64,000 nt of DNA from Candidatus Lutibacillus vidarii (lineage in GTDB: Bacteria > Actinomycetota > Actinomycetes > Actinomycetales > Dermatophilaceae), in assembly GCA_016717165.1 (NCBI GenBank), contig JADKGA010000002.1, positions 744,001-808,000 on the forward strand, given 5' to 3'. Position 1 is the first letter of the stretch. Each line of letters starts with the position of its first letter. The position numbers were made by a program, and so were the translations under genes. The notes beneath the pieces were generated by a model that saw only the letters and a list, made by a program, of their open reading frames with translations, did no database searches and was not told the origin of the DNA. Below are positions 55,697 to 64,000 of the stretch, piece by piece.

Positions 55697-56908
55697 GTGG
55701 CATCGCTCACCCTCGTCGAGGCCCGCCGGGTCGCTCTCGCTGCCCAGGGGTTCACCGACCGCCGGCCGGCGCCCTTCCGCGCGACCAGCGCCCACCTTCA
55801 GCGGGTCCTCGACCGGGTTGGTGTCGTCCAGATCGACAGCGTCAACGTCCTGAGCCGCAGCCAGTACCTCCCGTTCTACTCCAGGCTCGGGCCGTACGAC
55901 ACGGCCCTGCTCGACCGGGCCCGGGACCGCGCGCCCCGTCGGGTCGTCGAGTACTGGGCCCACGAGGCCAGCCTCGTCGCGCCGACGACCTGGCCGTTGC
56001 TCGACTTCCGGATGCGGCGGGCGCTGGCGGACAGCTGGGGCGGGATGCTCCGGACCGCGCGCGACCATCCCGAGGTCGTCGAGGCGGTTCGCGAGGTCGT
56101 CCGAGCGCGTGGGCCGCTGACGGCCCGCGAGGTCGAGACTGCGCTGGAGCACCAGCGAGTCGGTGACCGGTCCGAGTGGGGCTGGAACTGGTCGGTCGCC
56201 AAGCGCGCCCTCGAGCTGCTCTTCTGGGCCGGTGAGGTCACCTCGGCCGGGCGGACCAGCCAGTTCGAACGGCGGTATGCCGCCCTCGACGTCGTTGCCC
56301 CGCGGGACCCGCAGCAGCGCGCGCTCTGGCTCGACCCGGCTGCCCGGCTGGACCCGGCCGAGGCGATCGTCGAGCTGGTCCGGATCGCCGCGAAGGCCGT
56401 CGGCGTCGGCACGGCCCGCTGCCTGGGCGACTACTTCCGGCTGCGCCCCGAACAGGCCGGTCCGGCGATCGCGGCGCTGGTGGCACGCGGGGAGCTCGTC
56501 GAGGTCGACGTCGTCGGATGGCGGCGGACGGCATACCTCTGGCATGAGGCGAGCATCCCGCGGACGGTGCGAACGCGGGCTCTGGTCAGCCCGTTCGACT
56601 CGGTGGTCTGGGAGCGGCGCCGCACCGCCGAGCTGTTCGGCTTCGACTACCGGCTGGAGATCTACGTCCCCGCCGCCAAGCGAGTGCACGGCTACTACGT
56701 GCTGCCCTTCCTCCTCGGCGACGCGCTGGTCGGCCGGGTCGACCTCAAGGCCGACCGGACCGGCTCGGTCCTGCTCGTCCAGTCGGCCTCCCTCGAGCCG
56801 GGGGCGCCCCGACGAGCGGCCGCCGAGCTGCTCGCCGAGCTGCGCCAGATGGCCGACTGGCTCCAGCTGACCGACCTCGCCGGTCCGGGGCTGGCCGGGC
56901 TGCGGTAG
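55697..56908 (+). CDS. AlkX/YcaQ-type DNA crosslink glycosylase (HTH_42 family)
   Basis: 403 residues, GTG start. LVEARRVALAAQGFTDRRP, RVLDRVGVVQIDSVNVLSRSQ and YLPFYSRLGPYDTALLDRA are the hallmarks of the winged-helix HTH_42 family. The catalytic motif is Q45-I46-D47, the Q-x-D form of YcaQ/AlkX, rather than the Q-x-Q of AlkZ. Such enzymes remove alkylated bases and unhook interstrand crosslinks from nitrogen mustard-like agents. YWAHEASLVAPTTWPLLDFR and VSPFDSVVWERRRTAELFGF are also conserved. It may be co-expressed with the LuxR-type regulator nine bases upstream. Confidence 0.87.
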   Translation: MASLTLVEARRVALAAQGFTDRRPAPFRATSAHLQRVLDRVGVVQIDSVNVLSRSQYLPFYSRLGPYDTALLDRARDRAPRRVVEYWAHEASLVAPTTWPLLDFRMRRALADSWGGMLRTARDHPEVVEAVREVVRARGPLTAREVETALEHQRVGDRSEWGWNWSVAKRALELLFWAGEVTSAGRTSQFERRYAALDVVAPRDPQQRALWLDPAARLDPAEAIVELVRIAAKAVGVGTARCLGDYFRLRPEQAGPAIAALVARGELVEVDVVGWRRTAYLWHEASIPRTVRTRALVSPFDSVVWERRRTAELFGFDYRLEIYVPAAKRVHGYYVLPFLLGDALVGRVDLKADRTGSVLLVQSASLEPGAPRRAAAELLAELRQMADWLQLTDLAGPGLAGLR

Positions 56909-56926
56909 TCCGGGGCTGCCGCCCGG

Positions 56927-58627
56927 TCAGGGCAGCGTCGCCGCGAGCTCCTCGGCTCGGACCTGGTAGCGCACCTGGTCGACGAAGGACCCGTCGCCGA
57001 GTCGGTGCGCGGCCGGTTCGACCCCGGTCCGGCGGAAGCCAACCCGCTCAGCCACGCGGCACGACGCGACATTCGTCGCCGCGGCCCGCAGGCGCACCAG
57101 CCGCAGCCCGAGCCCGCCCTCCTCGGGGTCGAGCAACGCATGGCGGACCGCCCACCACGCCGCCTCTTTCATCACCCCGCGGCCGCGGGCATCGGGATGC
57201 GTCCAGTAGCCGAGCTCAGCGCTGCCGTCGACCAGGTCGAGGTGCATGAGCGTGACCGCCCCGATGACCTCGTCTGCGCCGGGGTCGGCCAGCGCCCAGT
57301 GCACCGTTGTGCCGCGGGCGGTCGTCGCCAGGGCGCTGCTGAGGAACTCCAGGGCGTCGTTCGGCCCGTACGGGCGCGGGAGCGCGCCGAGCCACTGCGC
57401 GGTCACCGGGTCGCAGCACCCCTCGACCACCCGCGCGGAGTCCCCGAGGCGCCAGCCGCGCAGCCGGACCCGCCGGCCCTCGATCACCGGGGCAGAGCGC
57501 GCCGGGCCGTCCCGGAGCAGCTCCCAGAGCAGCCCGTCGGAGTGAGGCTCACCCGGGTGGGCCATGATCTCGTGCTCTCGGGCGATCGGCCGGAAGCCGG
57601 CCCGGCGCAGCACCCGGTTCGACGCGGCGTTGTCGGCGTCGGTGCCGGCGGCCAGTCGGTGCAGGCCCAGGCCGCCCTCGGCCGGCGCAGCGAAGGCGAA
57701 CCGACGGACCAGGTCCACGGCCTGCCCCATCAGCCCCGCACCCCGGGCCTGGGGGAGCAGCCAGTAGCCGAGCTCGCCCGAGCCCGCGAAGGCGGGCTGG
57801 TCGAGGCGGAACACCTGCACGTGGCCCAGCGGCCGGTCAGAGGCGGCGTCGGCGAGGCACCAGTAGATCCCCTCGCCGACCGACATCCGCTCCTCCCGGG
57901 CCGTCCGCCAGGAGTCGAAGTCGCCGACGAAGGGGGCCGCACCGCGGGGCATGAAGCGCAGCGCAGCGTCGTCGGGGTCGACGAGGTGGTCCACATCGTC
58001 GCCGCGCCACGCCCGCAGCCGCACCGTGCCGTCCTCGAGCAGCGGCGGGTCGAACCAGCGGGTGCGCGGCGTCATGGGCTCGTCGGCGCCGAGCGAGGCG
58101 AACCACCCGTCGCGGAGCTCGCCGCGCTGGACCAGCGCCTGCGGACTGGTCCCCTCCATGGTGAAGCCGCACGCCCAGGCGACCCGCCGCGAGCCGATAT
58201 TCCCCACGTTGGCAGCCCAACCGACCCGGGCGCCGCCCTGCTCGAACCACCACCGACAGACGAGCCGAACGGCGGCGGTCATGAGGTGCCGGCCACGGCC
58301 TGCTGGGTGCAGCCCGAAACCGAGCTCGGCCCGACCCGCCCCGCCCGGCCGCAGGTCGATGGTGCCGAGGAAGCTGCCTTCCGGGTCGGTCGCGTCGGTG
58401 ATCGCCCAGGACCGGGAGCCGTCCACCGCGTCCCACTGCTCGCGGATGTGGTCGAGGAACCACCGGGCGTCCGCCTCGGCATACGGGGTTGGGACGACGG
58501 TCCAGCGCACCGACTCGGGGTCGCGCGCCTGCTCGACGATGCGCCCGGCGTCCTGCTCGCGGTGGGCGCGTAGCGTCACCACCGCGTCGGTGAGGACCGG
58601 GACGCAGGTCGGGTATGTCGCAGCCAC
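56927..58627 (-). CDS. Protein with three tandem GNAT acetyltransferase domains
   Basis: 566 residues from a GTG at 58627; an ATG at 58663 is an alternative. Each domain begins with a strand-plus-basic motif: VVTLRAHREQDAGRIVEQAR (about residue 15), GTVRLRAWRGDDVDHLVDPD (about 200) and GRRVRLRGWRLGDSARVVEG (about 388). Each later has an acetyl-CoA loop variant: HPAGRGRHLMTAAVRLV, LPQARGAGLMGQAVDLV and HPDARGRGVMKEAAWWA. The RimJ/RimL-like class acetylates protein N-termini or small molecules. An inverted repeat, CTGGCA-CCT-TGCCAG (58630-58644), lies just before the start. It diverges from secA. Substrates are unknown. Confidence 0.85.
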   Translation of the reverse strand: MAATYPTCVPVLTDAVVTLRAHREQDAGRIVEQARDPESVRWTVVPTPYAEADARWFLDHIREQWDAVDGSRSWAITDATDPEGSFLGTIDLRPGGAGRAELGFGLHPAGRGRHLMTAAVRLVCRWWFEQGGARVGWAANVGNIGSRRVAWACGFTMEGTSPQALVQRGELRDGWFASLGADEPMTPRTRWFDPPLLEDGTVRLRAWRGDDVDHLVDPDDAALRFMPRGAAPFVGDFDSWRTAREERMSVGEGIYWCLADAASDRPLGHVQVFRLDQPAFAGSGELGYWLLPQARGAGLMGQAVDLVRRFAFAAPAEGGLGLHRLAAGTDADNAASNRVLRRAGFRPIAREHEIMAHPGEPHSDGLLWELLRDGPARSAPVIEGRRVRLRGWRLGDSARVVEGCCDPVTAQWLGALPRPYGPNDALEFLSSALATTARGTTVHWALADPGADEVIGAVTLMHLDLVDGSAELGYWTHPDARGRGVMKEAAWWAVRHALLDPEEGGLGLRLVRLRAAATNVASCRVAERVGFRRTGVEPAAHRLGDGSFVDQVRYQVRAEELAATLP

Positions 58628-58794
58628 GCCTGGCACCTTGCCAGCCGCGGCGCAGGGGGGCAATCCGGTTTCCGGTCCGGGCCGCAGGTGCTCCGGGGAA
58701 CCTCGCCGGGGCCGTGCTCGTCACCAGGAGCGACTACGCTTCACTCGAACGGCCCGGCGTGGCCGTCGAACCCGTCTGCCCAGGAGTCGTCGCC

Positions 58795-61680
<2,886 letters not shown>

Positions 61681-61682
61681 CG

Positions 61683-61700
61683 GCCCGGCCCTCTCCGGGC
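61683..61700. terminator. Hairpin after secA
   Basis: GCCCGG, six bases, CCGGGC directly after the TAG stop. It lies between the convergent secA and Rv3235-like genes, without a U-tract. Confidence 0.5.
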
Positions 61701-61748
61701 ACCGCTTCGGCATCCGTGGGGAGGGGCAAGGCGCTCCGCGCTACCGGC

Positions 61749-62261
61749 TCAACCGACGCTGAGCGCGGTGACCACCCAGCGCCCGTCCTGGTCCTCCAGG
61801 CGCATGGCCATCGCGGTGACCCGGTCGCGGCCATGGATGACCGTGCTGACCTCGGCGACCTCAGGGCTCACCTCGAACACCCGAACCCGCCGGATGGCGA
61901 CCCGGTTCGCGACGCTCCCTCGGCGTGCGGCGACCAGGGCTCGCCGGGCGATCGCGGAGTAGACATCGGGGGCGACATACCGGACGACCTGGGGGGCCGG
62001 ACGGGAGCCCGCGAGGACCTCGACGAGAACCTGCGAGAGCCGTGTCGCGAAGGGGAGGACCGCTGGGCGTCCGCCGAGCTCGGGCGGGGTGGGGAGGCGG
62101 CGCTCGTGGTCCAGGGGCAGCTCGAGCGCGTGTGCCCCCGCAACCGCGGCGGCAGCGCCGACACCGCGCCGGGCCAGAGGGGTGTCGAGATGAGCTCCCG
62201 AGTGGGTCCTCGCGGCGGGGCGACGCTCAGGAACGGGGACCAAGGTCGGCGCGGTCGTCAT
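61749..62261 (-). CDS. Rv3235-family protein
   Basis: 170 residues. The N-terminal 70 residues are Ala/Pro/Arg-rich and look disordered. The conserved part runs from LPFATRLSQVLVEVLAGSRP through PQVVRYVAPDVYSAIARRAL to VFEVSPEVAEVSTVIHGRDR and AMAMRLEDQDGRWVVTALSV. This is the actinobacterial Rv3235-like family next to secA, of unknown function; the fold looks like a small alpha-beta domain. The start overlaps the stop of the LysM gene by one base, so the two are coupled. Confidence 0.8.
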   Translation of the reverse strand: MTTAPTLVPVPERRPAARTHSGAHLDTPLARRGVGAAAAVAGAHALELPLDHERRLPTPPELGGRPAVLPFATRLSQVLVEVLAGSRPAPQVVRYVAPDVYSAIARRALVAARRGSVANRVAIRRVRVFEVSPEVAEVSTVIHGRDRVTAMAMRLEDQDGRWVVTALSVG

Positions 62262-63124
62262 CAGGAGTGCTCCTCGGTGGGGGCCTGCAGGCGCAGGCCG
62301 ATCTGGATGAGGTCGGGGTCGTCACCGATGAGGTGACGGTTGGCGGCATACCACCGGGGCCACTCGGCGGCGATCTGCGCGTCGGTCGCGCCGGGGCCGA
62401 GGTGGCGGGCCGCGATATCCCAGAGGCAGTCGCCCGCCACGACCACAACGACCTGTGGGGTGGTCGCGGGCGACCGGGTGGGGCGGGAGAGCGGGCCCAG
62501 ACCATGCAGGGACCTGGTCGGGGCGAGGGCCGGGTCCGGGACGACCGAGGTGGCGGACGTGGCCGACTGGGCCGACCCAAGGGCGTCCGACCCGACCGTC
62601 CCGACCTGCGAACCGTCGCTCGGTGGGGGCAGGTGGGCACTGCCAGGACGGGCGGGCGTCAGCGTCGGGCCGGAGCCGGCCGTCGGTGCGCTCTCGGTGG
62701 GGGCGGTCGTTGCGGTCGTGCTGGCTCCGGGGCCGGAGAGCCCGACGCCATCGGCGAAGGCCCCGCCGCTGGCCAGCCCGGTGGAGAGTCCGACGCCGAG
62801 GACGACAGCGACCAGGCGGCGCAGCGCGACCGGCGCGATGGCCGTGGCCAGGCGGTTTGCCACGAGCGTGCCACGCACAGGCAGCGTCGACGCCGTCGCC
62901 GCCAGGACGGCGACAGCCAGCCAGAGCAGGACCACCAGACCGATGGCGGCGGTCGCCGCGACAAGCAGGTCTGGTGCCGATGTGGCCACCCCCGAGCGCA
63001 GCGCGTGCCAGCCGGACCACGCGGTGCGTGCGAACCACCAGAAGAGCGCGCCCGCGAGGGCCATGGTGCCGACGACGACCGACGCGACCCGGACCCCGGA
63101 TGGCCGATCGGCCTTCGTGGTCAT
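62261..63124 (-). CDS. Membrane protein with C-terminal LysM domain
   Basis: 287 residues. Hydrophobic segments lie near residues 13-32 (VASVVVGTMALAGALFWWF), 50-75 (LLVAATAAIGLVVLLWLAVA) and 100-122. A long Ser/Thr/Pro-rich linker (about 125-215) follows. Residues about 222-283 are a LysM-like module: TPQVVVVVAGDCLWDIAARHL, EWPRWYAANRHLIGDDPDLI, QIGLRLQAP. LysM binds N-acetylglucosamine chains, here peptidoglycan. The ATG is preceded by AAGGAG. The promoter region has a GTTTGC direct repeat. It heads a two-gene unit with the Rv3235-like gene. Confidence 0.85.
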   Translation of the reverse strand: MTTKADRPSGVRVASVVVGTMALAGALFWWFARTAWSGWHALRSGVATSAPDLLVAATAAIGLVVLLWLAVAVLAATASTLPVRGTLVANRLATAIAPVALRRLVAVVLGVGLSTGLASGGAFADGVGLSGPGASTTATTAPTESAPTAGSGPTLTPARPGSAHLPPPSDGSQVGTVGSDALGSAQSATSATSVVPDPALAPTRSLHGLGPLSRPTRSPATTPQVVVVVAGDCLWDIAARHLGPGATDAQIAAEWPRWYAANRHLIGDDPDLIQIGLRLQAPTEEHS

Positions 63125-63147
63125 CGCCCGCTCCTTCGTATGATGTC

Positions 63148-63163
63148 GTTTGCTTTAGTTTGC
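63148..63163. repeat. GTTTGC direct repeat with 10-base spacing
   Basis: GTTTGC occurs at 63148-63153 and 63158-63163, one helical turn apart, in the AT-rich 100-base region between the divergent LysM and 180-residue genes. On the other strand it reads GCAAAC, twice. This is the arrangement used by regulators that stack head-to-tail on DNA, such as BldC-like proteins. Confidence 0.4.
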
Positions 63164-63224
63164 GTTCGGATACGGGTCATGTCAAGCGTTCGGTACGGTA
63201 GGAACCGAGCGAAGGAGAGGCGCC

Positions 63225-63767
63225 ATGCGGTGGGACCGACTGTTCGACGACCTCGAGGGTCAGCTCGCGGCCCAGCACCTGCTCGAGCGCGATGCCGAGG
63301 TGGCGGACCGCACCCGGCGGGAGCGGGCCCTGCTCACGCTGCACGACCGGCTGCTCGCCTGCGTCGGGCAGCGGGTGACGCTGGTCTGTGGGGCCGGTGA
63401 GGTCGCCCACGGGACCGTTCTCGAGGTGGGGGCCGGGTGGGTGATGCTCGCCGCCCCGCCGGGAGTCGTCCTTGCGCACGTTCCGGCGGTTCGTTCGCTG
63501 GCCGGGTTGGGTCAGCACGCTCACGTCCCGGGGGTGGTGGCCCGCTCTTTCGGCCTCGGTATGGCGTTGCGGGCGGTCTGCCGGGACCGCGCTCCGGTGA
63601 GCATCGTCGATGTGAACGGCGCCACCCTCACCGGGACGGTCGACCTGGTCGGCGCCGACCACCTCGACCTCGCCGAGCACCCGCTGGACCTGCCGCGCCG
63701 GCCGGAGAACGTCCGCGGCACCCGCACCATCCCGTATGCCGCCCTCGCCACCCTGCGCCGAGGCTGA
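63225..63767 (+). CDS. Conserved-looking protein of unknown function
   Basis: 180 residues, ATG after GAAGGAGAGG. MRWDRLFDDLEGQLAAQHLLERDAEVADRTRRERALLTLHDRL is a helical N-terminus. Two beta-rich units follow (RVTLVCGAGEVAHGTVLEVG and PVSIVDVNGATLTGTVDLVG) that resemble small barrel folds. The middle has RSFGLGMALRAVC. There is no signal peptide or membrane segment. I do not recognise the family. It diverges from the LysM gene; a hairpin follows 44 bases after its stop. Confidence 0.72.
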   Translation: MRWDRLFDDLEGQLAAQHLLERDAEVADRTRRERALLTLHDRLLACVGQRVTLVCGAGEVAHGTVLEVGAGWVMLAAPPGVVLAHVPAVRSLAGLGQHAHVPGVVARSFGLGMALRAVCRDRAPVSIVDVNGATLTGTVDLVGADHLDLAEHPLDLPRRPENVRGTRTIPYAALATLRRG

Positions 63768-63811
63768 CACTTCCGGCCCGGGACGCCCCTTGTGGACTGC
63801 GAGGACGCTTA

Positions 63812-63831
63812 TGGCACCGTGCTAGGTGCCA
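63812..63831. terminator. Hairpin between convergent genes at the right edge
   Basis: TGGCACC, six bases, GGTGCCA, extended by CTT and AAG beyond one mismatch. It lies between the 180-residue gene and the minus-strand gene ending at 63918. No U-tract is present. Confidence 0.45.
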
Positions 63832-63892
63832 CAAGTGGTCCGGAGTTCCATGAGCTGCGCGCCGAGAGGTGCCAAGTGCGGTCCGGCGGTCC
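63824..63892. repeat. Imperfect direct repeat in the last intergenic region
   Basis: 63824-63849 and 63867-63892 share AGGTGCCA, AAGTG and GGTCCGG with small gaps, 43 bases apart. The first copy contains one arm of the hairpin at 63812-63831. Confidence 0.35.
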
Positions 63893-63917
63893 AGGAGCCC
63901 GGTTCGCCGAGCCAGAG

Positions 63918-64000
63918 TCAGCCGAGATCGTCGTCGGTGCCGGCCCCGAACGGGTGGGCGGCCACGAACTCGCGGGTCTGCGAGTACATCCGCTGGATGT
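63918..64000 (-). CDS. C-terminal fragment of an unidentified protein (cut by the window edge)
   Basis: The minus strand read from the edge gives IQRMYSQTREFVAAHPFGAG followed by TDDDLG and a TGA stop (63920-63918). Codon use is that of a real gene, with G or C at nearly all third positions and an acidic tail. The fragment is too short to identify. It would converge on the 180-residue gene. Confidence 0.45.
   Translation of the reverse strand, partial: IQRMYSQTREFVAAHPFGAGTDDDLG

Noticed and set aside
58615..58794. Upstream extension of SecA by 60 residues
   Set aside because: SecA proteins begin close to the KILEKLLRAGEG block. A good AGGAG site precedes the GTG at 58795 and the extension is poorly structured.

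Overview
The window comes from a high-GC Gram-positive actinomycete. Evidence: mostly G/C third codon positions, many GTG starts, and a block of linked genes typical of Actinobacteria (F420 genes fbiA/fbiB, whiB2, DUF5719, a zincin-like gene, DUF3499, a phosphomannomutase, Trm112, ahcY, mtrA-mtrB-lpqB, comF, hpf, secA, an Rv3235-like gene). A member of the Intrasporangiaceae or a relative is my guess; the sequence alone does not prove it. No transposase, integrase, CRISPR array, rRNA or tRNA gene was recognised.

Left part, 1 to about 32.5 kb: an accessory surface-glycan island. Bases 1-7441 hold a complete pseudaminic acid pathway (pseB, pseC, a pseG-pseH fusion, pseI, pseF), a Pse-associated methylase cut by the window edge and a Wzx-type flippase. 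Bases 7516-15650 hold an LCP-type glycopolymer ligase, three GT4 and one GT2 glycosyltransferases, a small unknown gene, and a Wzm/Wzt ABC exporter. Bases 15763-19864 encode WbpD, WbpE, WbpB and WbpA, the route to UDP-2,3-diacetamido-2,3-dideoxy-glucuronic acid. Bases 19845-27085 hold the most unusual part: two paralogous proteins of about 900 residues, each apparently two glycosyltransferase units fused, together with two paralogous GT2 enzymes. A SpoIID/LytB-like secreted protein with FG-GAP/VCBS-like repeats (27263-29257), a 3-oxoacid CoA-transferase pair and a secreted M15-like peptidase with four peptidoglycan-binding repeats close the island. I infer that these genes build, export and attach an acidic wall glycopolymer carrying pseudaminic acid and a diacetamido uronic acid.

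Middle part, 32.4-39.5 kb: a TIGR03089-type protein, a membrane-anchored protein of unknown function and a SigE-family sigma factor form an apparent operon. An AlkA-like DNA glycosylase, a VapBC/FitAB-type toxin-antitoxin pair with a perfect inverted repeat at its start, and divergent fbiA-fbiB and whiB2 follow. fbiB lacks the nitroreductase domain of the mycobacterial protein.

Right part, 39.5-64 kb: conserved core. It contains a large membrane GT2 plus DUF5719 next to whiB2, the phosphomannomutase region, ahcY with a structured leader, the MtrAB-LpqB envelope-control system with inverted repeats before mtrA, comF, hpf, a LuxR-type regulator with an altered acidic pocket, an AlkX/YcaQ-type DNA repair enzyme, a triple-GNAT protein, secA, an Rv3235-like gene, a LysM protein and a small unknown gene. 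A fragment of a minus-strand gene reaches the right edge.
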